From: Xenorhabdus japonica | GTDB taxonomy: Bacteria > Pseudomonadota > Gammaproteobacteria > Enterobacterales > Enterobacteriaceae | NCBI RefSeq assembly: GCF_900115195.1 | Contig: NZ_FOVO01000033.1 | Coordinates: 1 to 36,463, forward strand | Direction: 5' to 3' | Length of the DNA: 36,463 bases | Shown here: positions 1 to 9,475 of the stretch, piece by piece | How positions within the stretch are numbered: position 1 is the first letter of the stretch | Layout of the letters: the number at the start of each line of letters is the position of its first letter | Made by a program: the position numbers and the translations under genes | The notes under the pieces: model-generated | The model's input: only the letters and a program-made list of their open reading frames with translations | What the model was told of the DNA's origin: nothing | Databases searched by the model: none

Positions 1-68
1 GGATTGTAAATCACAAACGATCATCAATGTTCCTACCTTTATGTACTGAAGGCACATCACTGAACTAA

Positions 69-95
69 CTGTTCAATTTAGACCCGTTTGCCCTA
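69..95. repeat. IS-end-like sequence, inverted partner of the one at 36369-36395
   Basis: The block containing TTAGACCCGTTTGCCCTA (78-95) recurs as an exact reverse complement at 36369-36386. Similarity extends outward to CTGT, giving 24 of 27 matching positions. The right-hand copy sits about 53 bp before an insA-like start codon, where IS1-family elements carry their left terminal repeat. This copy points toward ttcA and has no transposase beside it, so it looks like a solitary end. The IS assignment is inferred; the repeat itself is seen directly. Confidence 0.55.
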
Positions 96-115
96 CCAGC
101 AATATTGGCCTCTTA

Positions 116-143
116 TTGCTCAAAAAAGAAAAATCCGTATAAT
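116..143 (+). promoter_or_regulatory. Probable sigma-70 promoter of ttcA
   Basis: A TTGCTC -35 element (116-121) and a perfect TATAAT -10 element (138-143) are separated by 16 bp. Transcription would start near 150 and leave a leader of about 60 nt before the ttcA ATG at 212. The promoter lies just downstream of the IS-end-like sequence at 69-95. Confidence 0.5.
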
Positions 144-211
144 CCATTCCCCTGCAAAGAATCCATATAGGAAATCTATCGTCGATACAATCGATAATGT
201 GAGAAGTCGCA

Positions 212-1105
212 ATGAATCAAAAAGATACGAGAAAAGAGACACTTGAATTCAACAAACTCCAAAAACGCCTGAGGAGGAACGTTGGTAATGCCATTATTGA
301 TTACAATATGATTAAAAATAATGATGTTGTAATGGCATGTATCAGTGGTGGCAAAGATTCATTTGCGATGTTAGATATCCTGTTGAATCTGCAAAAGGCG
401 GCACCAATAAACTTCAGTGTAATTGCAGTGAATCTTGATCAGAAGCAACCCGGTTTTCCTGAACACATTTTACCCGAATATTTTGAGAGTCTGGATATTC
501 CATACTACATTGTAGATAAAGATACCTATTCGGTTGTTAAAGAAAAAGTTCCTGAAGGCAAAACTACCTGTGGATTGTGTTCAAGACTGCGTCGCGGCAC
601 ACTTTATTCTTTTGCAGAAAAGATCGGGGCAACAAAAATTGCACTCGGACATCATCTTGATGACATCGTTGAAACTCTGTTCCTGAATATGTTTCATGGC
701 GCACGGATGAAAGCCATGCCGCCAAAATTGCGCTCTGACGATGGCCGTAATGTTGTCATAAGACCACTAGCCTATTGCCGTGAGACAGACCTTATCCAGT
801 ATGCGGAACACAAACAATTCCCAATCATTCCTTGTAATTTATGTGGTTCTCAAGAAAACCTACAGCGGCAAGCAATCAAAACAATGTTGGTAGGTTGGGA
901 TAAGAAAACACCAGGCCGGGTTGAGAGTATTTTCAAATCTATTCAAAATGTTAGCCCAAGCCAATTGGCAGATAAAACGCTTTTCGACTTTGTCAACTTG
1001 CCATTGTCCCGTGATGGGGAAAGAGAAGAGTATGCTTTTAACGAAGCAGTAGTATCGTCAACTAACATTGATGAAGCTATGTTTATCGATATCACGAACG
1101 TTTAA
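212..1105 (+). CDS. ttcA: tRNA 2-thiocytidine(32) biosynthesis protein TtcA
   Basis: TtcA is a cytoplasmic iron-sulfur enzyme that thiolates cytidine 32 of certain tRNAs. The 297-residue protein has the PP-loop SGGKDS (residues 45-50) that binds ATP, the CxxC pair C120/C123, and a CNLC segment (208-211); the family uses three cysteines to hold a 4Fe-4S cluster. The start is ATG with a weak GAGAAG upstream. The motif remembered as GHHRDD in enterobacteria reads GHHLDD here (residues 147-151 region). The central and C-terminal thirds ([35 protein letters not shown]) resemble Pseudomonas-type TtcA more than the E. coli protein of 311 residues. Gene exchange is possible. The family call is firm. 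Confidence 0.93.
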   Translation: MNQKDTRKETLEFNKLQKRLRRNVGNAIIDYNMIKNNDVVMACISGGKDSFAMLDILLNLQKAAPINFSVIAVNLDQKQPGFPEHILPEYFESLDIPYYIVDKDTYSVVKEKVPEGKTTCGLCSRLRRGTLYSFAEKIGATKIALGHHLDDIVETLFLNMFHGARMKAMPPKLRSDDGRNVVIRPLAYCRETDLIQYAEHKQFPIIPCNLCGSQENLQRQAIKTMLVGWDKKTPGRVESIFKSIQNVSPSQLADKTLFDFVNLPLSRDGEREEYAFNEAVVSSTNIDEAMFIDITNV

Positions 1106-1125
1106 ATTACATTAAGTCAAACTTA

Positions 1126-1149
1126 AAGCAGTCTTATTACAGACTGCTT
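1126..1149 (+). terminator. Terminator of ttcA
   Basis: A perfect 9-bp stem, AAGCAGTCT (1126-1134) and AGACTGCTT (1141-1149), with a 6-nt loop, starts 20 bp after the ttcA stop codon. A loose T-rich stretch (GAAATTTATTT) follows rather than a solid U tract. Confidence 0.6.
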
Positions 1150-1457
1150 GAAATTTATTTCTGCTCATCAGATTTCCTTCGGATTAGAACTGGGGGAACG
1201 CATTCAGTAACAACAGAAAAAATAGCCGATACTAAAACAAGCATCGGCATAATCAATGAGCAATTATTCTGTTAAAACTCAATGTGAGAAAAACTACAAT
1301 TATGGAGTACAACGTTCATCGCTCAACGTTGTATTCACCTGCAAGGCTTATAGTGCCTCAATTATGGGTAACGATTATTGATATATCTCAAATCTGATAG
1401 CACTATTGGCTTCCTTTGGATGCACATGACGATTATTTGCTCAATTGCTTTTTCTTT
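1150..1457. other. Gene-free gap between ttcA and zntB with a hairpin
   Basis: No convincing gene is seen. A perfect 9-bp inverted repeat, TACAACGTT (1308-1316) and AACGTTGTA (1325-1333), has an 8-nt loop. A weaker 6-bp hairpin (GCCGAT/ATCGGC) lies upstream near 1220-1245. A 32-codon ORF beginning at the ATG near 1303 runs through the hairpin but lacks a good ribosome binding site, so I do not call it. Confidence 0.4.
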
Positions 1458-2441
1458 CTATAACCATTTACTTCGCCTTAACCACCAAGCGAAAACCACC
1501 ATCAGTAGTGACAACAAAAAACTGAATAAACCGAATCCAAACTGATATTTATTACCCGGTATCCCCCCTAGGTTGACGCCAAACAATCCCGTCAAAAAGG
1601 TTGTTGGCAAGAATATCATCGTCAACAGAGACATCATGTAAATACGACGGTTCATAGCATCCGCCATCATAGAAGTGATTTCATCCGCAAGGACTGCGGT
1701 TCGGGCAATACAACCATCAAGATCATCCATTCCCCTCCCCAGTCGATCAGCAATTTCCTGCATTAAATGACGCTCTTCATCGCTCATCCAAGGCAGTCGC
1801 TCACTGGTCAGACGAATAAAAACATCCCGCTGTGGAGCCATGTATCGGCGCAAAACAATTAGCTGCTTACGCAGCAACACCAATTCTCCGCGACCAGGTA
1901 TTTTCTGCTCCAAAATATCATCTTCAAGCTCAATCAGATTGTCATGCAGCTCTTCAATGAAATCATTGACTCCATCAGTAATAGCTCCGGCTATTTCAAG
2001 CAACCAATTTCCGGTACTTTTCGCACCAACACCGTTATGCAAATCTTCCTGAACTTGATCGATGGAATGAATTTTCCGATGTCGGCTGGAGATAATAATT
2101 TTGTCATTAATATAGATGCGGAACGAAACTAGGTGATCAGGGCGCGCACTATCATTGCGGTTCACCGATCTCAAGGTAATCAAAGTTCCTTCGCCTATGC
2201 GCAGCATCTTCGGGCGAATACTTTCACTCACTAACCCCTCCTTTACTGGAGATGGTAGCAAGGTTGTATTCATGAGCCATTGATGACTGTCCGGATTTTT
2301 ATAATCAAGATGTTGCCATACTGGCTGTTCTGCGGTTACGAGTGAATCTTCCCCAAATGCCGTAATTCCTCCCCTGCCATTTAAATGACAGGTATAAATG
2401 GCATTTGAACCTTTAAATACCGAGCCATAGATCGTTTCCAC
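1458..2441 (-). CDS. zntB: Zinc transport protein ZntB (CorA family)
   Basis: ZntB is an inner-membrane CorA-family zinc transporter. The 327 residues equal the E. coli length, and the sequence aligns end to end (RKQLIV.RRYMAPQRDV, ERLPWMSD, GVNLGGIPG, final RRSKWL). A large cytoplasmic N-terminal domain is followed by two transmembrane helices near residues 268-288 and 302-321. The family GxN loop is GVN at 288-290. The start is GTG (2441-2439), supported by GGAGCAG just upstream. The gene lies 58 bp downstream of mppA on the same strand and may be cotranscribed with it. Confidence 0.95.
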   Translation of the reverse strand: METIYGSVFKGSNAIYTCHLNGRGGITAFGEDSLVTAEQPVWQHLDYKNPDSHQWLMNTTLLPSPVKEGLVSESIRPKMLRIGEGTLITLRSVNRNDSARPDHLVSFRIYINDKIIISSRHRKIHSIDQVQEDLHNGVGAKSTGNWLLEIAGAITDGVNDFIEELHDNLIELEDDILEQKIPGRGELVLLRKQLIVLRRYMAPQRDVFIRLTSERLPWMSDEERHLMQEIADRLGRGMDDLDGCIARTAVLADEITSMMADAMNRRIYMMSLLTMIFLPTTFLTGLFGVNLGGIPGNKYQFGFGLFSFLLSLLMVVFAWWLRRSKWL

Positions 2442-2499
2442 ATCTGCTCCTTGTTCGTATTTAATTTTCGTGCTTAATTTTTGTACCTAACGCTCGAGT

Positions 2500-4128
2500 C
2501 TAATTGTCTTTCTTGATGATATACATGGTATGACTATAAGTGACATCTTCAGGATTGGTGATCGGATATCCTTTTAACCACGGTTTGATTAATCGGCCAT
2601 TGGTATACTGATAAATCGGGGCGATTGGTGCTTGTTCAGTAATCATTTTTTCTGCCTGATTGTAATCACGATTTCTGGCTACATCGTCAGTTTTATAGCT
2701 GGCAGCTTTGAGCAGCGCATCATAGTCAGTATTATGGAACTTCGCGATATTGCCACTATGAGTGGATGTCAGAAGAGACAGAAAACTGGATGCCTCATTA
2801 TAGTCACCGGTCCAAGAGGCTCTCACCACATCGAAGTTACCCGTATTACGGCTATCCACGTAAGTTTTCCATTCTTGATTCACCAGTTTCACCTTCACGC
2901 CCAGTTTTTTCTTCCATTCAGAACTAATTGCAATCGCTATTCGCTGGTTGTTTTCTAAGTTGTTATAAAGCAATGAGATCTTTAATGGATTTTCAGAGCC
3001 ATACCCAGCCGCTTTCAGTAATTTTTTTGCCTGAGCATCCAACTCTTTTTGAGTCAATGTTTCCAAGCGGCTTTTCTCTGACTTGAACCCTGCCGTAACA
3101 TCCGGGGTGAAATGCCATGCGGGTTTTTCTCCCGTTCCGACGACTTTTTTCGCAATCAGGTTCCTGTCTATCGTCATTGAAAGTGCTTGTCTGACCCTAA
3201 CATCATTCATTGGTGCTCGTTGAGTATTAAAAGCATAGTAGTATGTTCCCAATTGATCCGGCGTAAAGACTTGTCCGGGAAGATCTTTCAGCAATTTCTG
3301 ATACATGTTTTTAGGAAAAGATTCCGTAATATCCAAATCTCCCGCCAGATAACGCTTGGTTGCATGGGATTCCTGATTAATGGGCATAAAAATAACTTTT
3401 TTCAGTACCGTATTTTTGTTATCCCAGTAATAGGGATTTGGCGTCAGGACAATTTTTTCATTCACGACGCGTCCGGTTAGCGTAAATGCCCCATTCCCCG
3501 TCAAATGTCCTACCCGAGTCCAATCTTTGCCGTATTTCTCAATGCACTGTTTGTTAACTGGATAAAGGCTAAAGTTGGTTGTCATGTTGGGGAAATAAGG
3601 TACAGGACGGTTCAGGGTGACTTTCAGTGTATAAGGATCGATGGCCTCAACACCCAATTTCTCTGGTGGCAGCTTTCCATTAATGATTTCCTGAGCATTT
3701 TCAATGCCTGATAAAGCAGCAAACCAAGAAAAAGAAGACGCATTTTCAGGATCAACTAGTCTCTGCCAGCTATAAACAAAATCAGATGCCGTGACACTGC
3801 CACCATTAGACCAACGAGCATCCTGACGTAATTTAAATATCCATATCTTGTTATCTTTCGTCTTCCAATCAATGGCAACACCTGGAATTGCCTGACCATG
3901 TGCATCTTGATTAACCAAACCTTCAAACAGATCACGCAATACTTGCGCCTCTGTCAAACCGAAAGATTTTATTGGATCCAGCGATGCTGGTTCATCTTTT
4001 AACTGGCGAACCAACTCTTGTTCGGGATCAAGCTGAGTGCCAACAGGAACTTGAGCAGCAGAAACAGATAAAGAAAAGGAAAGTCCTGCCATCAATAATA
4101 CAGAAGGAAGTAATGTAAAATTATTCAT
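2500..4128 (-). CDS. mppA: Periplasmic murein tripeptide-binding protein MppA
   Basis: MppA is a periplasmic solute-binding protein (SBP family 5) that delivers the murein peptide L-Ala-gamma-D-Glu-meso-DAP to the oligopeptide permease. I place the start at an internal ATG (4128), giving 542 residues. It begins with MNNFTLLPSVLLMAGLSFS, a Sec signal peptide probably cut after VSAA. A further upstream in-frame ATG (4182) would add 18 residues ahead of the signal. Long stretches match E. coli MppA (ITESFPKNMYQKLLKD, GTYYYAFNTQ, GEKPAWHFTPDVTAGF, IAPIYQYTNGRLIKPW). These favour MppA over the paralogue OppA, as does the position next to tpx and tyrR. Confidence 0.92.
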   Translation of the reverse strand: MNNFTLLPSVLLMAGLSFSLSVSAAQVPVGTQLDPEQELVRQLKDEPASLDPIKSFGLTEAQVLRDLFEGLVNQDAHGQAIPGVAIDWKTKDNKIWIFKLRQDARWSNGGSVTASDFVYSWQRLVDPENASSFSWFAALSGIENAQEIINGKLPPEKLGVEAIDPYTLKVTLNRPVPYFPNMTTNFSLYPVNKQCIEKYGKDWTRVGHLTGNGAFTLTGRVVNEKIVLTPNPYYWDNKNTVLKKVIFMPINQESHATKRYLAGDLDITESFPKNMYQKLLKDLPGQVFTPDQLGTYYYAFNTQRAPMNDVRVRQALSMTIDRNLIAKKVVGTGEKPAWHFTPDVTAGFKSEKSRLETLTQKELDAQAKKLLKAAGYGSENPLKISLLYNNLENNQRIAIAISSEWKKKLGVKVKLVNQEWKTYVDSRNTGNFDVVRASWTGDYNEASSFLSLLTSTHSGNIAKFHNTDYDALLKAASYKTDDVARNRDYNQAEKMITEQAPIAPIYQYTNGRLIKPWLKGYPITNPEDVTYSHTMYIIKKDN

Positions 4129-4210
4129 GATTTTTGTGCCTTGTGAGTCTAATAATCGCCCTAAAAATAAATTATAAGACATTGTTAATTAAGGAGTAGG
4201 AGAGTATTTC

Positions 4211-4291
4211 ATGGATATTGAATCTATTTTTGTGGGCAAGATCGCACTATTCCTTTACACTGGCGGCGCTGTTTACTTTATAGAGGGATAA
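4211..4291 (+). CDS. Putative 26-residue small membrane protein upstream of tpx
   Basis: This short ORF starts with ATG (4211) behind a good Shine-Dalgarno sequence (AAGGAGTAGGAGAG, ending 6 nt before the ATG) and stops with TAA 5 bp before the tpx ATG. The product begins [16 protein letters not shown] and continues with [10 protein letters not shown]. It is hydrophobic through the middle with acidic ends, as small single-pass membrane proteins often are. I do not recognise a family. It could instead be a leader peptide whose translation affects tpx, or a chance ORF. The ribosome binding site is the main evidence. Confidence 0.4.
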   Translation: MDIESIFVGKIALFLYTGGAVYFIEG

Positions 4292-4296
4292 AAACC

Positions 4297-4800
4297 ATGA
4301 CACAAACAGTCAAGTTTCAAGGCAGTGATATCACTGTCAACGGCGATTTTCCACAAGCAGGTCAGGCAGCAAAAGAATTCACGCTGGTCGCTAAAGATCT
4401 TGCTGATGTAGCATTGAGCCACTACGCAGGTAAACGCAAAGTGCTTAATATCTTCCCAAGCATTGATACCGGGGTTTGTGCCACATCTGTCCGTACATTT
4501 AATCAGTTCGCCAGCGAATTAGATAATACTGTCGTACTGTGTATTTCAGCAGACTTACCTTTTGCCCAGTCTCGTTTCTGTGGCTCTGAAGGTTTATCTA
4601 ATGTCGTAACCCTTTCAACACTTCGCAGCGGGAGCTTCCAGGAAGATTACGGCGTTGCAATAAACGAAGGTCTATTAGGTGGACTGACTGCGCGTGCTGT
4701 CGTTGTTCTGGATGAAAACAATCAAGTTATTTATAGCCAGCTGGTTGATGAAATCACCAATGAACCTGACTATGACAGTGCATTATCTGCATTGAAATAA
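4297..4800 (+). CDS. tpx: Thiol peroxidase Tpx
   Basis: Tpx is an atypical two-cysteine peroxiredoxin that reduces alkyl hydroperoxides and hydrogen peroxide with electrons from thioredoxin. The 167 residues contain the peroxidatic C61 in [13 protein letters not shown] and the resolving C95 in RFCGSEGL. C82 is also conserved, so all three match E. coli numbering. A GAGGGAT ribosome binding site precedes the ATG. The gene is divergent from mppA and followed by its own hairpin terminator. Its position beside tyrR and mppA matches E. coli. Confidence 0.96.
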   Translation: MTQTVKFQGSDITVNGDFPQAGQAAKEFTLVAKDLADVALSHYAGKRKVLNIFPSIDTGVCATSVRTFNQFASELDNTVVLCISADLPFAQSRFCGSEGLSNVVTLSTLRSGSFQEDYGVAINEGLLGGLTARAVVVLDENNQVIYSQLVDEITNEPDYDSALSALK

Positions 4801-4864
4801 TTGTTTCATTATTAATAATATTGTTTTTTAACGCAGTAACATATTGTTCTTAAAAACTTATTTT

Positions 4865-4907
4865 CTGGCGGCGATGAAGTTATTAATTGTAATTTTATCG
4901 TCGCCAG
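4865..4907 (+). terminator. Terminator of tpx
   Basis: An 11-bp stem with one G-U pair, CTGGCGGCGAT (4865-4875) and ATCGTCGCCAG (4897-4907), encloses an AT-rich loop. It is followed by CTTATTTTACAT. It lies about 65 bp after the tpx stop codon. Confidence 0.6.
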
Positions 4908-5105
4908 CTTATTTTACATATAAAATCATCCCACGATCACTATTACCACTAACTTTAACACTACCGACCTCTAACACTAACATTATCACTATTTAAGAAT
5001 AGTGCCTATAATACAAGAGAAGATTTTTTTGATAAAAAATAAATGATTTTTGACTCTGTTATATACTACTTTTTTATTGAAGTTCTGGCCTGATTGAATC
5101 GTATG
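4908..5105. other. AT-rich gap between the tpx and tyrR terminators
   Basis: The full interval between tpx and tyrR is 371 bp, with a hairpin near each end. The middle is AT-rich with no ORF that has a ribosome binding site and no motif I can name. Confidence 0.4.
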
Positions 5106-5144
5106 CATTGGCTGTGAGCAAAAATTTGATGCATACAGCCAATG
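5106..5144 (-). terminator. Probable terminator of tyrR
   Basis: A perfect 10-bp inverted repeat, CATTGGCTGT (5106-5115) and ACAGCCAATG (5135-5144), encloses a 19-nt loop with an ATGCAT core. It lies 28 bp beyond the tyrR stop codon. No strong U tract follows on either strand, so Rho-independent termination is likely but not certain. Confidence 0.5.
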
Positions 5145-5171
5145 TTATACGTTTAATGATGAACTTACCGC

Positions 5172-6764
5172 TTATTCATCATTTTCATGTTCAGCCAGAT
5201 TTTTTTTACCACTCAGACCATATTCACGTAATTTATTGGCTATTGCTGTGTGAGAAACACTAAGTCGTTTTGCTAGTTTACGCGTACTGGGATAATGACG
5301 ATAAAGGCGTGTCAATACAGAACGTTCAAAACGCTTACTGATTTCATCCAAAGATCCCACCAAAATATCTTCATTAAATGCCACTTCTGCTTCTAGTTCA
5401 GGTAGCTGAATACCCTGCGGACTGAGTTTGTTACTCTCAAGTTGAGTCAGTGCATGATAGATAGCATTTCGAAGTTGTCTGACATTTCCGGGCCAATGAT
5501 AACCACAAAGGAATTGTTCTAAGTCAGAAGAAAATTTAGGTTTATCCAAGCATTGTTCTGCCGCAAAACGCGCTACAAAATAGTCCGTCAATGGCATGAT
5601 ATCGGCCTGACGTTCCCGCAAAGGAGGCAATGTAATGGTTAAAACATTCAGCCGATAATAGAGATCTTCACGAAATTCCCCTTTTTGTACCAATTCAATT
5701 AAGTTTTTCTGAGTGGCACAGATAATACGGACATTCACTTTAACTTCATTCTCTTCACCTACACGGCGAAATGTCCCATCATTTAAGAAACGAAGTAATT
5801 TGATCTGCATTTGTGGCGACATTTCACCGATTTCATCCAACAAAACCGTGCCGCCGTTAGCTTGTTCAAAGAAGCCTTTTTTGCCTTCCAATGCATTTGG
5901 ATAAGCTCCTGCCGCATATCCAAACAGTTCACTTTCTACAACATCATCCGGCATAGAAGCACAATTCAGCCCAAGAAAAGGCTGTTTTCCCCTTGCACTT
6001 CGCAAATGACAGGCTTTAGCAAATTCATCTTTTCCCGTTCCTGTCTCACCGATAAGCAGCAAGGGAGCATCAAGCATCGCCATTTTACGTGCCAGCTCTA
6101 CGACATGAACCATTTTAGAGCTAGCAGCAATAATTTGTTCAAAAGCGCCATTATCATTTGCAGTTAATTTTTTAAGCGGAGATTCAATATGCACCGATGA
6201 ATGATGTTCGCCAGAACGCAACATAATTACGGCTCCTACACACCTAACAATCTGATTTTCATCCGTTAACTGCATAGGAATAATATCCATCCCATAATCT
6301 TGCTCTTTGATGGATAGTTGTGTTGAATGTTGTTGATGATCCTCACTTTCAAGCCAGCGAAAAAAATTGTAATTGCTAATCAAATGACCAATATTTTTTT
6401 GGCTGATTTTCTCTTTACTGAAACCAAACAATGATAAAGCGGCAGAGTTAGCCAGTTCAATATTACCTTTCATGTCAATAGAAAAGATAGGCTCAGGAAC
6501 TGATTCCAATAAAGTCCACATCGCTCTATTCTCTTTCTCTGACGGCATGAAAGCAACCGTTCTGACATCAATAACACCATTAATTCGGCGGATTTCTGCC
6601 ATCAATACACGGAAAATATTGAAGTCAATTTGAGTAAAATTAAGGTAAATACGACGTGCAGGAGAAATTTCAATTCCTTTCAGATCAATATTTCGTAATA
6701 CCAGTAAATCAAGTAATTCGCGGGTTAACCCAATTCGATCCTGACAAGTAACTTCCAATCGCAT
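5172..6764 (-). CDS. tyrR: Aromatic amino acid regulator TyrR
   Basis: TyrR is a DNA-binding regulator of aromatic amino acid biosynthesis and transport that responds to tyrosine, phenylalanine and ATP. The 530 residues comprise an N-terminal ACT domain (about 1-75), a PAS domain (about 80-190), an AAA+ domain with Walker A GETGTGKD (239-246), and a C-terminal helix-turn-helix (TRKLAKRLSVSHTAIANKL). E. coli TyrR has 513 residues and, as I remember it, lacks most of the loop that contacts sigma-54. This protein keeps a full-length loop reading GAYPNA (286-291) in place of GAFTGA. In Photorhabdus, TyrR has been linked to control of aromatic-derived secondary metabolism. The identification is firm. 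Confidence 0.95.
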   Translation of the reverse strand: MRLEVTCQDRIGLTRELLDLLVLRNIDLKGIEISPARRIYLNFTQIDFNIFRVLMAEIRRINGVIDVRTVAFMPSEKENRAMWTLLESVPEPIFSIDMKGNIELANSAALSLFGFSKEKISQKNIGHLISNYNFFRWLESEDHQQHSTQLSIKEQDYGMDIIPMQLTDENQIVRCVGAVIMLRSGEHHSSVHIESPLKKLTANDNGAFEQIIAASSKMVHVVELARKMAMLDAPLLLIGETGTGKDEFAKACHLRSARGKQPFLGLNCASMPDDVVESELFGYAAGAYPNALEGKKGFFEQANGGTVLLDEIGEMSPQMQIKLLRFLNDGTFRRVGEENEVKVNVRIICATQKNLIELVQKGEFREDLYYRLNVLTITLPPLRERQADIMPLTDYFVARFAAEQCLDKPKFSSDLEQFLCGYHWPGNVRQLRNAIYHALTQLESNKLSPQGIQLPELEAEVAFNEDILVGSLDEISKRFERSVLTRLYRHYPSTRKLAKRLSVSHTAIANKLREYGLSGKKNLAEHENDE

Positions 6765-6838
6765 TTTTCTGACCTTATTTACACGATGTTCTTAACCACC
6801 TGAAATGTTACCCGTTACTACCCAATAGATGAAGCCTT

Positions 6839-6856
6839 TGTCAGCAAAAGTTTACA
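6839..6856 (-). promoter_or_regulatory. Possible TyrR box upstream of tyrR
   Basis: The sequence TGTCAG-N6-TTTACA (plus strand) resembles the TyrR operator TGTAAA-N6-TTTACA, with one perfect half-site and one with 4 of 6 matches. It lies 75-92 bp upstream of the tyrR ATG, a reasonable place for autoregulation. It also falls inside a faint match to the repeat family described at 28891-28969. Confidence 0.3.
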
Positions 6857-6892
6857 ATAAAGTGAGATGTCAACCTGGTATGACAGTAACAA

Positions 6893-7981
6893 TTAATTAG
6901 CTACTTTGCTGTTATTTGTGTCTTTGGCTGTACTTTTGTTTTTCATTGGTAACGTGCTTTTAAGCTGAGTAAGCAACTGGTGACGAAAGTCCCCTAACTT
7001 CGGTTTATCTCCATCAATCCACGGTAAAGGGCGGCACAGTTCCATGGCTTTGATGCCTAAACGGGCTGTAAGCAACCCCGCACCGATCCCTTGTGCGGCT
7101 CGTGCAGAAAGACGGGCTGCAATGTCCTGTGACAACCAGTCCATACCCACTTCTCTTACTAGTTCCGATGCTCCTGCAAAGGCAATATTCAGCAATACTA
7201 ACCGAAACAAGCGAATACGGCTGAAATAACCCAATTTGATTCCATAAAGTGCGGCAATTCGATTAATAAGTCGAATATTTCTCCAGGCAATAAAGGCCAT
7301 ATCCACAATTGCCAATGGACTGACAGCGATCATCAATGCTGACTCCGCCGCAGAACGGCTAATCTCTTTCTTAGCCTGAGCATCCAAGACAGGTTGAACC
7401 AACTTGCTGTATAGCATGACAATTTCACGATCATTATGAGTTTCATGCACAGCAGCCTGCCAACGCTGTAATGCCGGATGTTGTTGCCCTATTCTCGCCT
7501 GTTCTGCCAATTTTTCACAAAATCGGCGCCCTTTTCCAATGCCATGACTTTGCAATAGTGTTTTTGCAATATCTCGTTCTTCTGTACGCTGTCGTAAATG
7601 GTAAAGGTGCCGCCATTCCCTCACCACACTGCCTATTCCCGCAAAAATGATCATGCTGCCAGCAGCAGAGATCCCCAGTGCAATCCAATCATGTTGCTGC
7701 CATGCTTGATATATCCACTGAACACATTGGGCGATGACACTTATTCCCAACAAAAATACCGCACTGGAAAAAATTTTTCGCCAAAAACTACGTTTCGGTT
7801 TTAAAGCAGCATTCAATGCACCTTCAAATTCTCCTTCCTGCTCTTCCACTTCCAACTCTGGCATAATCGGATAGAACTCTTTTCCCTGCCCAGTAAATTC
7901 TTTTTTTGATTTCAATGATGGTTCTGATGAGGTTTGTACAAAATCGCCAAAATCAATTCTCGGTTTCAAAGGTTCGGTCAT
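6893..7981 (-). CDS. ycjF: YcjF, UPF0283 inner-membrane protein
   Basis: YcjF is a conserved inner-membrane protein of unknown biochemical role that accompanies YcjX in psp-linked gene clusters. The 362 residues are close to the E. coli length of about 353. The N-terminal third is charged and soluble (PRIDFGDFV at the start). Hydrophobic segments follow near residues 70-90 and 100-120, and a further one near 215-230. Its start codon overlaps the ycjX stop codon by 4 bp, so translation is probably coupled. A role in envelope stress is inferred from context only. Confidence 0.88.
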   Translation of the reverse strand: MTEPLKPRIDFGDFVQTSSEPSLKSKKEFTGQGKEFYPIMPELEVEEQEGEFEGALNAALKPKRSFWRKIFSSAVFLLGISVIAQCVQWIYQAWQQHDWIALGISAAGSMIIFAGIGSVVREWRHLYHLRQRTEERDIAKTLLQSHGIGKGRRFCEKLAEQARIGQQHPALQRWQAAVHETHNDREIVMLYSKLVQPVLDAQAKKEISRSAAESALMIAVSPLAIVDMAFIAWRNIRLINRIAALYGIKLGYFSRIRLFRLVLLNIAFAGASELVREVGMDWLSQDIAARLSARAAQGIGAGLLTARLGIKAMELCRPLPWIDGDKPKLGDFRHQLLTQLKSTLPMKNKSTAKDTNNSKVAN

Positions 7982-9375
7982 GTTAATTTGTCTCCCAATA
8001 AAAATTCCATCGCACTATCCATGCGAATATGGGGTAACGGTGTGTCAGCATTGACTTGTCTTGGTCGGAATGATTCGAAATTAAACCCTTGTTTTTGCCA
8101 GAATTCACTATTTGGCAAGCGCTGTGGTACTTCCCCCGGAAAAAATGTCAGCAATTTATTGTCTGACAAGCGATTGCCTTTGATAGCAGGAATTTTTGCG
8201 CCTTCATGAATGACAATGCCGCTCTCTGTTGCCTGAATAGATGCAAGTCCTACACAATCCATACTGATCCCTTCAAACGCCGCATTTTGCCAAGCTTCCT
8301 GTACCAATTGCTGTAAAAGAGAAACAAAATTGGCATGCTGATCTGCCGTAATATGATCAGCTTTGCTGGCAGCAAACATTAATTTATCAATGCAGGGTGA
8401 GAATAAACGACGAAACAATGTTCGCTTACCATAATGAAAACTTTGCATAAGTTGTGTCAATGCAAGCCGCATATCGTTGAATGCTTGCGGGCCACTATTC
8501 AATGGTTGTAAGCAATCCACCAGAACAATTTGCCGATCAAAACGGAGAAAATGCTCTTTATAGAATCCCTTAACGATATGATCACAGTAATAAGCAAAGC
8601 GCTCACGCAACATGCCGATGTTGGTGTGTTTGTCCGCTTTTGCTAATTGCAGCTCCCCGATTTTATCGATATTCGGCCACGGAAAAAATTGCAATGCCGG
8701 AGCGCCCGCCAAATCCCCCGGCAAGATAAAACGACCAGGTTGAATAAAGTGCAAACCCTGTTGTTTACATTTATGTAGGTAGTCTGTATAAGCCTGAGCA
8801 ATTCTGGCAAGTAGGTTTTCATCAGCAGGAGCCAATGGATCACACTGTTTGCATAATGCTAACCATGGTTCAGCCCAATTCGCTCTTTCCCCTTTCAGCA
8901 ACCCATGCATATGCCATGACCACGCCAGATAATTTTGTTCCAGCATGGGTAAATCCAATAGCCATTCGCCCGGATAATCGACAATTTCTAAATAAAGGGT
9001 GGAGGTTTCTTTCAGGTAACGAAATAGAGAATCTTCAGAGCGATAACGTAAAGCCAAGCGAATCTCACTTACCCCACGTGTTGGTATCGGCCAGCAAGGG
9101 AGGGTGTCATATAATGCTGCGATATTTTCATCATAGGCAAAACGAGGTACCCCAAAATCCCGCTGTGGTACCCGTTTCACACCAAGTAGGCGGCCATCGC
9201 GTACAGCAGAAAATAGTGGCAATCTGGCTCCACTATGCACATGAAGAAGTTGGTTCACCAAAGAAGTAATAAATGCGGTTTTTCCACTGCGACTCAATCC
9301 TGTTACCGCCAGTCGCAAATGGCGATCCATTCCACGATTAACAAGCGCTGTCAGTTCGTTTTGCAATCGTTTCAT
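7978..9375 (-). CDS. ycjX: YcjX, P-loop nucleotide-binding protein
   Basis: YcjX is a conserved P-loop nucleotide-binding protein usually found downstream of psp genes. The 465 residues equal the E. coli length. Walker A is GLSRSGKT (26-33), and DYPGEW near residue 133 fits a switch-type motif. The ATG follows AGGAG at a 5-nt spacing. The gene overlaps ycjF by 4 bp and lies 123 bp downstream of pspC in the same direction. Together these suggest a psp-associated transcript, perhaps with partial attenuation at the hairpin between pspC and ycjX. Its precise function remains unknown. Confidence 0.9.
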   Translation of the reverse strand: MKRLQNELTALVNRGMDRHLRLAVTGLSRSGKTAFITSLVNQLLHVHSGARLPLFSAVRDGRLLGVKRVPQRDFGVPRFAYDENIAALYDTLPCWPIPTRGVSEIRLALRYRSEDSLFRYLKETSTLYLEIVDYPGEWLLDLPMLEQNYLAWSWHMHGLLKGERANWAEPWLALCKQCDPLAPADENLLARIAQAYTDYLHKCKQQGLHFIQPGRFILPGDLAGAPALQFFPWPNIDKIGELQLAKADKHTNIGMLRERFAYYCDHIVKGFYKEHFLRFDRQIVLVDCLQPLNSGPQAFNDMRLALTQLMQSFHYGKRTLFRRLFSPCIDKLMFAASKADHITADQHANFVSLLQQLVQEAWQNAAFEGISMDCVGLASIQATESGIVIHEGAKIPAIKGNRLSDNKLLTFFPGEVPQRLPNSEFWQKQGFNFESFRPRQVNADTPLPHIRMDSAMEFLLGDKLT

Positions 9376-9414
9376 GCTTCTCCTAGATGGGAATACCGTG
9401 AATCTGTTTCATCC

Positions 9415-9475
9415 GGCCTGTAACATCGGCATAATTATTATGCAATATTTAGTATTATTTCCGCTGTTACTGGCC
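9415..9475 (-). other. Hairpin between pspC and ycjX
   Basis: GGCCTGTAAC (9415-9424) and GTTACTGGCC (9466-9475) form a 10-bp stem with one mismatch. The loop contains a smaller near-palindrome (GCATAATTATTATGC). It occupies the place where E. coli has pspD. It could be a processing site, an attenuator or a transcript end; no U tract follows. Confidence 0.35.

Noticed and set aside
4254-4282. TTTACA and TTTATA with 17-bp spacing as a tpx promoter
   Set aside because: The start would fall within the ribosome binding site and leave almost no leader, so it is not a workable promoter for tpx.
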